The translations under genes and the position numbers were made by a program. A DNA stretch of 9,574 nucleotides from Micrococcaceae bacterium (GTDB lineage Bacteria > Actinomycetota > Actinomycetes > Actinomycetales > Micrococcaceae). The DNA lies in contig DNHA01000101.1 of NCBI GenBank assembly GCA_003486025.1, forward strand, positions 1 through 9,574, read 5' to 3'. Every line of letters starts with the position of its first letter. Position 1 is the stretch's first letter. A model generated the notes under the pieces. That model had not been told where the DNA came from, ran no database searches, and saw only the letters and a program-made list of their open reading frames with translations. Below, piece after piece: positions 1 to 6,695 of this stretch.

Positions 1-466
1 TCTGCACGATATCATTCAGGCGAGTTTCGACTGGTACGACGGACATCTCCACGAATTCCGCTCCGGGGGATATCAAGGCACCAGCTATGGGCCCGAAATT
101 GAGGAGATGGAATACGACGAAGTCGAGGATGCTTTCCTTGTTTCCGAACTACTCAAGGCAGAGAAAGACCGCCTGGATTACGCGTACGACTTTGGCGACG
201 GCTGGGAGGTGCGCATTGATGTAGAGAAGGTCCTCGACTCTGCCGAAGGACAGCTTCCCCGGTGTACCGGAGGTCGCCGTATGGCGCCCATCGAAGACAG
301 CGGTGGCCCCTGGGGTTGGGCAGAAATGCTCAAAGCCATGAACGACTCAGCTCATGCAGAACATGGCGAAGTCTCTGAATGGTTCGAAGAGATGGGTATG
401 GACGAAATTGATCCTGCGGCGTTTAGCATCGAGGAAATCAACGAGGCCCTGGAACTCGAGTTCTGA
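1..466 (+). CDS. pRiA4b ORF-3-like family protein, C-terminal part
   Basis: The reading frame is already open at base 2 and ends at TGA 464-466, giving 154 visible residues; the true start lies left of the window. The visible part matches the pRiA4b ORF-3-like domain. It begins with an HDIIQASFDWYDGHLHEF-type stretch, followed by the hallmark YAYDFGDGWEVRI, then RCTGGRRMAPIEDSGG, and a helical tail with EWFEEMGMDEIDPAAFSIEEIN. These elements occur in the usual order up to the natural C-terminus, so the gene is probably intact and only cut by the window edge. The biochemical role of this family is unknown; it was named from a plasmid ORF and is widespread on chromosomes, so it does not by itself mark a mobile element. 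An internal ATG at 107 would remove conserved domain sequence and is not the start. Transcription probably ends at the stem-loop 28 bases downstream. Confidence 0.85.
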   Translation, partial: LHDIIQASFDWYDGHLHEFRSGGYQGTSYGPEIEEMEYDEVEDAFLVSELLKAEKDRLDYAYDFGDGWEVRIDVEKVLDSAEGQLPRCTGGRRMAPIEDSGGPWGWAEMLKAMNDSAHAEHGEVSEWFEEMGMDEIDPAAFSIEEINEALELEF

Positions 467-493
467 CTTCTAAAACAGCAGAGAAAAAATAAA

Positions 494-538
494 GTTCCCC
501 ATTGGCGACATCAAGTTCTGATGCCCCCAATGGGGAAC
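494..538. terminator. Bidirectional stem-loop terminator between convergent genes
   Basis: GTTCCCCATTGG (494-505) and CCAATGGGGAAC (527-538) are perfect 12-bp inverted complements. A second inner stem, CATCA (509-513) with TGATG (519-523), closes a 5-base loop. On the minus strand the hairpin is followed by a T-rich run (complement of 484-493), the classic intrinsic terminator layout for the leftward small gene ending at 558. On the plus strand there is no T tract, so termination of the pRiA4b-like gene would rely on the stem alone, as is common in actinobacteria. Confidence 0.8.
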
Positions 539-557
539 GAATGCGCTTATGGGTTGG

Positions 558-728
558 TTATCGCTGGGATTCTTCGGGAATGACATCTGTTGCCGGACCA
601 GCGGGGGTTGCCCCACCTTCATCGGTCCAGTCATGTCCCGCTTCATCGGAAAGCGCGGGATCCGAAATGTGATCCTCCAGCGTCTGATCCGAAGTATCGG
701 TGGAATTCGTTGGGACGCTTTCTTTCAT
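558..728 (-). CDS. Small acidic hypothetical protein (56 aa)
   Basis: I recognise no functional family. The call rests on three signs. The minus-strand ATG at 728-726 is preceded by a GGGAG ribosome binding site 4 bases upstream. The stop TAA at 560-558 is followed by a stem-loop with a T tract. The product has a strongly biased, protein-like composition: rich in Asp, Glu, Ser and Thr, no Cys, no membrane segment, and a Gly/Pro-rich motif GHDWTDEGGATPAGPAT near residues 31-47. It is probably a soluble, largely disordered cytoplasmic protein. The frame stays open further upstream, but that part has no start with a ribosome binding site and is Gly/Ser-rich unlike the rest. It stands alone, convergent with the pRiA4b-like gene and divergent from fhs. 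Short tails of this DEGGATPxGPAT kind seem familiar from Micrococcaceae small proteins, but I cannot confirm that here. Confidence 0.6.
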   Translation of the reverse strand: MKESVPTNSTDTSDQTLEDHISDPALSDEAGHDWTDEGGATPAGPATDVIPEESQR

Positions 729-1021
729 ACATCTCCCTATGCTCGAACTTCCGCCGCCAACCTCTTGCCTGCCACTAATGGCCAAGGACTAAGGGGTCGA
801 GCGATCCTTACCCGGCTAATCTAGCACTGCACTGCGAAGTATGCGAGTGTTCTAAGAAAGCTCTCAGCTAACTGATCAGCAGCGTGTGGATATTGCCGTA
901 GTGACCGCGAGGTTCGATCCGCATCACCAGCGCAGTGGTAGCTTGTAGATGAATCGGGGAAAACCATAAGCCTTGGACTTCCTCATTGGCCGGAATGCGG
1001 AGAGCCAGGCAAAGGGGACAC
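729..1021. other. Divergent intergenic spacer upstream of fhs
   Basis: About 290 bases lie between the divergent small acidic gene and fhs. A weak plus-strand promoter candidate is TTGTAG (943-948) with a 17-base spacer and ATAAGC (966-971); this would give fhs a leader of roughly 45 bases. AAAGGGG at 1011-1017 is the fhs ribosome binding site. I find no convincing riboswitch, tRNA or additional gene. A T-loop-like GGTTCGATCC (911-920) and a short CTGATCAG palindrome (872-879) occur without supporting structure. Confidence 0.3.
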
Positions 1022-2710
1022 ATGATGGAAGCAACGCCAGAAACCGATATGAGCGATCTCGGGATTGCCTCGCGGGCGGTGCTCAAGCCAATATCCGAGA
1101 TTGCACAGCGTGCGGGAATCCCGGATATAGCCGTTGAATCCTATGGCAGGTACAAAGCCAAAGTGGACCCGTCACTTTTGACGGCTCGCGGAGACCGGCC
1201 GGGAAAGGTGATCCTGGTCAGCGGCATGTCACCAACTCCCGCTGGTGAAGGTAAATCAACCATGGTGGTGGGCTTAGGCGATGCTTTAACCACCGCCGGA
1301 AGCAAAACCATCATCGCCTTGCGCGAACCTTCTGTGGGCCCAAGCTTCGGGATGAAGGGCGGAGCCACCGGCGGCGGCTACTCGCAGGTGCTGCCCATGG
1401 ATGAAATCAACTTGCACTTCACCGGGGATTTCCATGCCATCACCAGCGCCAACAATCTGTTGATGGCACTGGTTGACAACCACCTGCAGCAGGGAAACAC
1501 GCTGGGTCTTGATCCACAGCGGATCACCTTTAAACGTGTGACGGATATGAACGACCGCGCGTTGCGCCATGTGGTGATCGGGCTTGGAGCGGTGACCGAT
1601 GGGGTGCCAAGGGAAACCGGATTTGAGATCACCGCGGCTTCCGAGGTGATGGCGGTCTTCTGCCTGGCCACCGGGCTGTCGGATCTGCGCGCCCGATTGG
1701 GCCGGATGACCATTGGTTACAGCTATGCCAAGGCTCCGGTCACAGTTGATGATCTGGGGGCCGCCGGCGCCATGGCGCTGCTGCTCAAGGACGCTATCAA
1801 GCCCAATCTGGTGCAGACCATCGGTGGCACGCCCGCGTTCATCCACGGCGGGCCGTTCGCCAACATTGCCCACGGTTGCAACTCGGCCATCGCCACCAAT
1901 ACCGCCCGAGCGCTCGCCGATGTTGTGGTGACCGAAGCAGGTTTCGGCACCGACCTGGGTGCCGAGAAATTCATGGACATTAAATCCCGCTATGCCGGAT
2001 GCGCACCGGACACGGTGGTAATCGTCGCGACAATCCGCGCGCTGAAAATGCACGGGTCAGTAGCCAAAGATGAGCTGGGTCAAGAAAATGTTGAGGCGGT
2101 CCGCGCTGGACTGCCGAATCTCGCGCGGCATGTCTCGAATATCAAGAAGTTCGGCATCCAGCCGGTCATTGGCATCAACCAGTTCACCAAGGATACCGAG
2201 GCCGAACTGGCCGTGGTCATGCAGTGGGCGCAGGCTCACGGCGTTGAATGCGCAGTCGCGGACGTGTGGGGTCAGGGCGGTCAAGGTGCCAGCGATTTGG
2301 CCTCCGCGGTTTTGAGGGCCATCGAGGAGCCAAATAATTACGCGGAACTGTATGAGTTGCAGCTGCCCGTCGAGGAGAAGATTGCTACCGTGGTGCGCGA
2401 GATGTATGGAGCAGCCGGGGTGGAATACTCGGCCAAAGCTAAGCGGGTACTTGAACAGATCCACGCCAACGGATGGGACCAGCTACCGGTATGCATAGCT
2501 AAAACCCAGTACTCCTTCTCCGATGACCCAAGTCTTCTAGGTGACCCCGGGGGTTTTACGCTCCAGGTGCGTGAGTTGATTCCTAAGACCGGTGCTGGCT
2601 TTATCGTGGCCATCACCGGAACGCTGACAACCATGCCAGGTCTTCCCAAGGTACCCGCTGCCATGCACATGGATGTTGATGGCAGCGGGAACGCGGTGGG
2701 GCTGTCCTAG
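1022..2710 (+). CDS. fhs: Formate-tetrahydrofolate ligase
   Basis: This cytoplasmic enzyme joins formate to tetrahydrofolate with ATP, giving 10-formyl-tetrahydrofolate for purine and formyl-methionine synthesis. The 562-residue product has the family's normal length and landmarks. The ATP-binding loop TPAGEGKST lies near residues 72-80. It is followed by EPSVGPSFGMKGGATGGGYS (about 102-121) and MDEINLHFTGDFHAITSANN, then FMDIKSRYAGCAPD and VATIRALKMHG. The C-terminal block is TGTLTTMPGLPKVPAAM. It therefore looks full-length and active. The frame is open from a TTG at 986, but AAAGGGG at 1011-1017 points to the tandem ATG ATG at 1022/1025; spacing slightly favours the second, so the start is uncertain by one codon. 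No other folate gene is adjacent, and the gene appears to be transcribed alone, ending at the hairpin over its stop codon. Confidence 0.97.
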   Translation: MMEATPETDMSDLGIASRAVLKPISEIAQRAGIPDIAVESYGRYKAKVDPSLLTARGDRPGKVILVSGMSPTPAGEGKSTMVVGLGDALTTAGSKTIIALREPSVGPSFGMKGGATGGGYSQVLPMDEINLHFTGDFHAITSANNLLMALVDNHLQQGNTLGLDPQRITFKRVTDMNDRALRHVVIGLGAVTDGVPRETGFEITAASEVMAVFCLATGLSDLRARLGRMTIGYSYAKAPVTVDDLGAAGAMALLLKDAIKPNLVQTIGGTPAFIHGGPFANIAHGCNSAIATNTARALADVVVTEAGFGTDLGAEKFMDIKSRYAGCAPDTVVIVATIRALKMHGSVAKDELGQENVEAVRAGLPNLARHVSNIKKFGIQPVIGINQFTKDTEAELAVVMQWAQAHGVECAVADVWGQGGQGASDLASAVLRAIEEPNNYAELYELQLPVEEKIATVVREMYGAAGVEYSAKAKRVLEQIHANGWDQLPVCIAKTQYSFSDDPSLLGDPGGFTLQVRELIPKTGAGFIVAITGTLTTMPGLPKVPAAMHMDVDGSGNAVGLS

Positions 2711-2726
2711 GAGGGCAGCTCCACCG
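2694..2726 (+). terminator. Strong hairpin spanning the fhs stop codon
   Basis: Bases 2694-2707 pair with 2713-2726 as an uninterrupted 14-bp stem containing two G-T (G-U in RNA) pairs, 2700/2720 and 2705/2715. The loop is only five bases, TAGGA at 2708-2712, and contains the fhs stop codon TAG. No T tract follows. It is best read as an actinobacterial-type U-less terminator or an mRNA 3'-end stabiliser. I see no other good terminator before the convergent methyltransferase gene at 2800. Confidence 0.6.
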
Positions 2727-2799
2727 GGTGCCGTGAATAGAGCGGACAGGCGCCAAGCACGGTTGAATTGAAAGCCATCGAAAATCGCTGTGCTTTGCG

Positions 2800-3450
2800 T
2801 TAGAACCGTCGCTGCACGAACACCACTGTGTCCTGAAGCGTCGCCGGGTTCCCCTCCGGGTCGGTGATGGGGCGTTCGGAGATTTCTGCCCGGAGGATAT
2901 TCCACTGCTGCGGATCCAAATCCAGTGCTGCTAGCTCGGATTCCGGGCTTGGGAAGGAATGCTGTGCCATGTGCTCATTGGTGCTCCATGACGGTGCAGC
3001 CGCGTGCGATACCGCCAGCAGGTGTCCGCCGGGAGCTACTAAGGATGCGGCGCTCTGCAGAGTTTCGGCGCGCGGAAATTCGAAAGGCGCCTGGAAGAAG
3101 CTCAAGGTCACCAGATCGAATTGTTCATCGGTAGTCCATGCGGTGAGGTCTGCGGTGATGAAGCGGGCCTGCTGTTCACTGAAGTCATGCTTGGCTGCAT
3201 CTGCCTGTGCGCGTTTGACCGCGGTGGCGGAAATGTCCACGCCACTGGCTTTCCAGCCCTTGCTGGCTAGCCACAAGACATCGGCCCCTTCGCCGCAGCC
3301 GAAGTCCAGGCTCCTGCCCATGGGAAGACCTGCGACGGTATCGGCCAGCACCTTATTAACGTTTCCAGACCAGACGCGCTCGGACTGACCGTAGTGGTTT
3401 TCCCAGAAGGCTACGTGATCGGTCTCGGTCTGGTGGTGATGTGAATGCAT
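2800..3450 (-). CDS. Class I SAM-dependent methyltransferase
   Basis: The 216-residue product has a Rossmann-type methyltransferase core. Motif I is LDFGCGEGADVLWLA (about residues 48-62), followed by ASGVDIS, the acidic ribose-binding strand, then ITADLTAW (adenine pocket), FDLVTLSFFQAP (motif IV) and LVAPGGHLLAVSHA (motif V). The layout resembles the small TehB/thiopurine-methyltransferase-like group, which often handles small toxic or sulfur/metalloid compounds; the actual substrate cannot be told. The N-terminus is unusual: MHSHHHQTETDH has five histidines in the first twelve residues, possibly metal-binding. The start ATG at 3450 follows GGGGA at 3459-3455. An upstream in-frame TTG at 3489 lacks a ribosome binding site and would add an atypical lysine-rich tail. 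It is transcribed away from the 369-residue gene and convergently toward fhs. Confidence 0.9.
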   Translation of the reverse strand: MHSHHHQTETDHVAFWENHYGQSERVWSGNVNKVLADTVAGLPMGRSLDFGCGEGADVLWLASKGWKASGVDISATAVKRAQADAAKHDFSEQQARFITADLTAWTTDEQFDLVTLSFFQAPFEFPRAETLQSAASLVAPGGHLLAVSHAAAPSWSTNEHMAQHSFPSPESELAALDLDPQQWNILRAEISERPITDPEGNPATLQDTVVFVQRRF

Positions 3451-3466
3451 GGGTTCCCCGCTCTGA

Positions 3467-3472
3467 ATTTTA
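3467..3472 (-). promoter_or_regulatory. Possible -10 box for the methyltransferase gene
   Basis: On the minus strand this reads TAAAAT, five of six bases matching a sigma-A-type -10 element. It is placed so that transcription would begin just before the GGGGA ribosome binding site, giving a leader of about ten bases. No good -35 box is seen 16-18 bases upstream, so this is only a candidate. Confidence 0.25.
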
Positions 3473-3653
3473 ATGACCTGTTTCTTCAACTCTAGGGCGC
3501 AATCTCCGCTTGTTCACCTCACTTTGCTTCTGACGCAAACATTGGAAGTGGTCGAGGAAATCACATGATTCCCTATCCTCTGAAGCAGACGTGTATTGCT
3601 GGTGCACCGTAGGCTTGAGGTAAGCAATTCCGCACAGATCTCGAGGACATTTC

Positions 3654-4763
3654 ATGGCTGGCAAGAAGAAACAGGGCAAGAAGAATTCCGGTGCAGGCAA
3701 CCCTGCCAAGGCAGCGCAGCGCGGCCGCAGTGTATTTCGGATCCAGGCCGAAATTCTCATCGACTCGTTGCGTGAAGACTACGCGAAGTGGGTCACCGAC
3801 ACGGTGCCGTCCGTTGGCCAGGATGCAGCCGCACAGATTGCCGAAATTCAACTAGGCGTCGTGCGCTCCATCGGTGCCGAATATGCCGAACACGCGCGCA
3901 GTTCAAACCTGCACGATATTGAGCCAGAGCTCTTCGGCGAAGTGTTCGCTGAGTTCTTGGTCAATTTGCCCGAAGGCCTGGAGGCAGAGCCGATCTTCAG
4001 TGCTTGGCTTGAGTTCTTCGCTTACCAGCACGAGCGTGGCATCTGGGAAGGCGGCGAGGAAAATCTTTCCGAGCTGCGCGAACTGCTGGACGACGCACTT
4101 AAGGGTTTCGCCGAAGACGACGCGCAGCTTTGCCAGTTGCTTCGAGGCACCGATCTTTACACCAAGGTCAAGGCCTTCTCCGAGGCGCTGGGTGAGGGTG
4201 TGGACATCACCGCGTTTAGCGAAGCGGCCAACGAAGACCGCGTGCGGGTCATGGCGTCTGTAGGCGTTGATGCCGCGACGGTTCCGGTGGATGCGCCGGC
4301 CCCAGACGTATTCGCCCATGTGTGGAACGCCGCGATTCTCTCGGTGGTCGACCCATCGGAAGGACGGATCGTGCGTGATGACCAGGCCTTCGCCCGCCTG
4401 ATTGAAGGCGAAGAATCCGAGAGCGCACAGCTGCTCTTTGAGATGGGTGTTGGGTGCGTGCAGAGCCATCTGGTACCAAACCAAGCCTTCACCGACCGCG
4501 ATGAAGCCTACTTCTTGGTGCTCCGTAACCTGTTGGTCACCGCGGTCACCGGCCGCCCAGCAGATCTAGAGGCACTGCGCCGTAACTGCGGCCCGAAGAA
4601 CTTCGACGCGGTCCTTCCCGAAGCTCGGCAGGCACTTGTCTCCTTGGAAGGCTTCGGGCTGCTTAAGGCCAAGGGCGAGGAATACGAAGTGGACGAGCGG
4701 CTGCTTCCGGTGATCTCTGCCGGCGTCAGCGAAGCCGAAAGCCTGATCGAAGAAACCGAATAA
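3654..4763 (+). CDS. Hypothetical protein with basic N-terminal tail (369 aa)
   Basis: I do not recognise a family. The start ATG at 3654 has GAGGA at 3643-3647 as its ribosome binding site, and codon use is strongly coding (G/C third positions). The first 25 residues are very basic (MAGKKKQGKKNSG, then NPAKAAQRGR), suggesting a flexible nucleic-acid- or ribosome-contacting tail. The remaining 340 residues are acidic and predicted by eye to be nearly all alpha-helical: repeated amphipathic stretches such as LHDIEPELFGEVFAEFLVNLPEGL, no transmembrane segment, no signal peptide, and only two Cys. The last 80 residues (from about 290) have a compact helix-helix-strand pattern ending in FGLLKAKGEEYEVDERLLPV that could be a winged-helix-like fold; this is a guess. 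It diverges from the methyltransferase and converges, 4 bases apart, on the DUF1801 gene, so it is probably monocistronic. Confidence 0.85.
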   Translation: MAGKKKQGKKNSGAGNPAKAAQRGRSVFRIQAEILIDSLREDYAKWVTDTVPSVGQDAAAQIAEIQLGVVRSIGAEYAEHARSSNLHDIEPELFGEVFAEFLVNLPEGLEAEPIFSAWLEFFAYQHERGIWEGGEENLSELRELLDDALKGFAEDDAQLCQLLRGTDLYTKVKAFSEALGEGVDITAFSEAANEDRVRVMASVGVDAATVPVDAPAPDVFAHVWNAAILSVVDPSEGRIVRDDQAFARLIEGEESESAQLLFEMGVGCVQSHLVPNQAFTDRDEAYFLVLRNLLVTAVTGRPADLEALRRNCGPKNFDAVLPEARQALVSLEGFGLLKAKGEEYEVDERLLPVISAGVSEAESLIEETE

Positions 4764-4767
4764 GCAC

Positions 4768-5190
4768 CTACTTACTGGTTTCATCTTCTCGTGCGTAAGC
4801 GATGGCGATGAGTCGCCGCAAGACCGCCAGGTCGATGTCCTCAAGTTTTTTCACATAAACGCAACCTGCTCCCTCGGTGTATTTACCTAGCTGGGGGAGC
4901 AGTTGTGCACCTTCGGGCAGATCCTTGAGCCCATAAAGGGACTGCTGGGCCTTGCGTGGGGAAAATCCGGTCTTCGGCCAGATCCCGGTGTGCTTGGGAT
5001 TCGACGGTGAAACGAAGGTGTATTGCCCGTAACCCACGATGGATGGACCCCACAGCACGGGCTGGTCGCCGGTAACTTGGGCGAAGATTTGCGCCAGGAC
5101 CTGCGCGTCTTCGCGGCGTTTGAGTGGAGTGGCCGCGTTGATGAAATCTGCGGCATTAGCGTCGGTGGGCTGCGTTTTTGCGGTGCTCAA
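4768..5190 (-). CDS. DUF1801 domain protein
   Basis: The 140-residue soluble protein matches the DUF1801 (YdhG-like) family across its whole length. It shows VLWGPSIVGYGQYTF (residues 46-59), then TGFSPRKAQQSLYGL (74-88), and LGKYTEGAGCVYVKKLEDIDL (101-121) leading into VLRRLIAIAY. The fold is related to a bacterial iron-chaperone/frataxin-like proposal for some members, but the function of this type is unproven. The start is probably TTG at 5190: the first methionine-like option in frame, with only a weak AAAGAG at the right distance and a better GGAG about 12 bases away. It begins 23 bases after the MFS stop on the same strand, so the two are probably cotranscribed and may be translationally coupled. 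Its stop is 4 bases from that of the convergent 369-residue gene, leaving no room for a conventional terminator between them. Confidence 0.88.
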   Translation of the reverse strand: MSTAKTQPTDANAADFINAATPLKRREDAQVLAQIFAQVTGDQPVLWGPSIVGYGQYTFVSPSNPKHTGIWPKTGFSPRKAQQSLYGLKDLPEGAQLLPQLGKYTEGAGCVYVKKLEDIDLAVLRRLIAIAYAREDETSK

Positions 5191-5213
5191 TTTACGCTCT
5201 TTCTCCAGGCTGC

Positions 5214-6626
5214 CTAAGCGGGCTTGGCCTTGGGTGCGGATTTTAGATCACTGAATATTTCTGAAAGCCTGCGGTACTGTTTGCTGGCCAGGGCTAGCAG
5301 TGCCGCTAGCACCATGATCAGTCCTGCCACCAAGAAGATCAAGGCGATCCCGCGGGCTTCACCCTGGCCAACTAACCAGCCAAAGCTCGTCTGGCCGTTT
5401 TCGGTCCTCATGAACGGGATGATCAGGTATTGGGCCAGGGGAGCGATGAGGAACGCGGTGAGAGGTGCGGCCGCGGCCTCCAGCATCTGGGCGAAACCAA
5501 AGACGCGTCCTTGCCTCCTAAAAGGTACTACTTTCTGGATGACCGTCTGTTCCGAGGCCTCGACCGCGGGAATGAGCACCATATACAGCCAGATCCCCAC
5601 CACGTAGAGCCAAGCCCACTCGCGGATGGTGAAAATCGCGCCCAATATCCCCATGGCCACCACGGCCAGAAGCAGTGTGCGGATCGGATTTTTGCCTAAA
5701 CCAAATTTGGCAATCAGCAGACCTCCGATGACAAAACCGGTGGACGCCAGTCCGAAGACAATACCCCAGGCTTCCACGGACATGATGGTCAGGCCGTAGG
5801 GGTCCATCAAAGCCATGTACACGCCGCCGATGAAATTGTTAAACATCGAAAAGATAATCAATGCGAATAGTCCTGGGATCGCAAGCACAGTTGTGAAACC
5901 CATCTTCAAATCCGCGGTTCGTGAATGGCCTGGTTCGGTTTCCGGTGCTTCTTCGGGCAAGGAGATAGTTAACAGGTGGATCAGCGAGGCAAGGACTAAC
6001 AAGATTGCCAGCAATAGTGTCCACCCCATGCCGAGCAACCCGATGGATAAACCGCTGAATACGCTGGTGGCAATGAACGCGATGCCTTGAACGGTGCCGA
6101 CTAGGCCGTTGGCATTTGCATGTCGTTCTGGTGGGATCAGCAGTGTCACCGTGGTCGACAGGGCGATCCCGCGCATTTGTTCGACCACGGCACCAATGAG
6201 AATGACTGAGCAGAAGAGCCAGAACTGCCAACCGCCGATATCCAGTATCGCTTCGGTGGGCAGCCAGAGATAGATCAGTCCTGCCAGGGAGAAAAGGACC
6301 GCGGTGAATATCGCGGAAAAGAGAAAAATCGACTTCTTCTTGTGGTTGTCTACAAGCGTCCCGAAGAGCATCGAGAACGCGGCGATGAGCAGCATGAACG
6401 TGCCCCCGATAATGCCGGTGGCCATGACGTTTTCAGTCTCCAGATACACCCAGAAGGTTAATGCGAACCAAAGGTAGCTTGTCGTTAGATTGGCTACCGC
6501 CGTATTAACCAGAATATGCATGAAGGAGCGCTGCCCGCTATTACGCGCGGAGCTGGGCTGATCCTGTGTTTCGTTGCCTTGCACGTACTCTGGCATTTTG
6601 AGGTTCGCAATGAGTGGGCGGGACAT
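5214..6626 (-). CDS. MFS transporter, MefA/EntS-like exporter
   Basis: This is an inner-membrane, proton-driven exporter of the major facilitator superfamily, about 470 residues with roughly twelve hydrophobic segments from residue 35 onward. Motif A, GTLVDNHKKK, lies near residues 89-98 in the loop after the second helix. A second-half signature, EQTVIQKVVPFRRQGRVFGF, near 358-378, is typical of the macrolide-efflux (MefA)/enterobactin-exporter (EntS)-like branch. The substrate cannot be read from sequence. The start is uncertain: the frame is open to GTG at 6725, but that extension crosses two perfect palindromes and has no ribosome binding site. ATG 6626 is chosen; ATG 6596 is possible. 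Neither has a Shine-Dalgarno, and TATCAT at 6649-6644 would give an almost leaderless message for 6626. DUF1801 follows in the same transcription unit. The palindromes suggest repressor control. Confidence 0.9.
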   Translation of the reverse strand: MSRPLIANLKMPEYVQGNETQDQPSSARNSGQRSFMHILVNTAVANLTTSYLWFALTFWVYLETENVMATGIIGGTFMLLIAAFSMLFGTLVDNHKKKSIFLFSAIFTAVLFSLAGLIYLWLPTEAILDIGGWQFWLFCSVILIGAVVEQMRGIALSTTVTLLIPPERHANANGLVGTVQGIAFIATSVFSGLSIGLLGMGWTLLLAILLVLASLIHLLTISLPEEAPETEPGHSRTADLKMGFTTVLAIPGLFALIIFSMFNNFIGGVYMALMDPYGLTIMSVEAWGIVFGLASTGFVIGGLLIAKFGLGKNPIRTLLLAVVAMGILGAIFTIREWAWLYVVGIWLYMVLIPAVEASEQTVIQKVVPFRRQGRVFGFAQMLEAAAAPLTAFLIAPLAQYLIIPFMRTENGQTSFGWLVGQGEARGIALIFLVAGLIMVLAALLALASKQYRRLSEIFSDLKSAPKAKPA

Positions 6627-6643
6627 GGTAGTGCGTAAAGGAC

Positions 6644-6649
6644 ATGATA
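6644..6649 (-). promoter_or_regulatory. Candidate -10 box of the MFS promoter
   Basis: The minus strand reads TATCAT, one base from the -10 consensus. A start of transcription about seven bases downstream would lie only about ten bases before ATG 6626. With an 18-base spacer the -35 position falls exactly on the CTACCGCGGTAG palindrome and reads CTACCG, a poor -35. This fits either an activator-dependent or a palindrome-regulated promoter. An alternative minus-strand -35, TTGTCA at 6697-6692, has no good -10 partner. Confidence 0.35.
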
Positions 6650-6661
6650 CGACCCGTGATG

Positions 6662-6673
6662 CTACCGCGGTAG
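6662..6673. promoter_or_regulatory. Perfect palindrome CTACCGCGGTAG, likely operator
   Basis: This is a perfect 12-bp inverted repeat, 36 bases upstream of the chosen MFS start and over the presumed -35 position of its promoter. Perfect palindromes of this length in front of drug-exporter genes are usual binding sites for dimeric TetR- or MarR-type repressors. No such regulator gene is visible in the window, so the binding protein is unknown. Confidence 0.5.
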
Positions 6674-6679
6674 TTATTT

Positions 6680-6691
6680 CAGAAATTTCTG
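6680..6691. promoter_or_regulatory. Perfect palindrome CAGAAATTTCTG, possible second operator
   Basis: This second perfect 12-bp inverted repeat has a centre 18 bp from that of the first, close to two helical turns, so both would lie on nearly the same DNA face. It is AT-rich where the first is GC-rich, so a different protein may bind it. A shorter related inverted repeat, GAGAATTTCTC, occurs by the glycosyltransferase promoter at 6903-6913. Confidence 0.45.
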
Positions 6692-6695
6692 TGAC

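Noticed and set aside
1..466. pRiA4b ORF-3-like gene as a sign of a plasmid or transposon
   Set aside because: The family name comes from a plasmid, but members are common on chromosomes, and no transposase, integrase or terminal repeats are seen.
905..945. tRNA-like GGTTCGATCC and nearby GCAGTGGTAGC
   Set aside because: The two stretches resemble T-loop and D-loop consensus but are in the wrong order on the plus strand, and no acceptor or anticodon stem can be formed around them on either strand.
868..1021. Leftward frame ending in RIEPRGHYGNIHTLLIS
   Set aside because: The C-terminal codons look coding-like, but the frame has no ribosome-bound start, runs into the fhs 5' region in antisense, and matches no family I recognise. 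At most it is an old gene remnant.
1286..2053. Long antisense frame (255 codons) inside fhs
   Set aside because: It is a shadow of the fhs frame caused by high GC: composition is rich in His, Arg and Gly, with no ribosome binding site and no recognisable domain.
2755..2795. AAGCAC/GTGCTT inverted repeat between fhs and the methyltransferase
   Set aside because: A 6-bp stem with a 29-base loop is likely chance; the hairpin at 2694-2726 is far stronger.
2864..3388. Plus-strand frame opposite the methyltransferase
   Set aside because: It is rich in Ser, Cys and Ala, a typical antisense shadow; the opposite strand has clear methyltransferase motifs.
4752..4782. GAAACC/GGTTTC inverted repeat between the convergent 369-residue and DUF1801 genes
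   Set aside because: It has only 6 bp of stem with a 19-base loop and no T tract; too weak to call a terminator.
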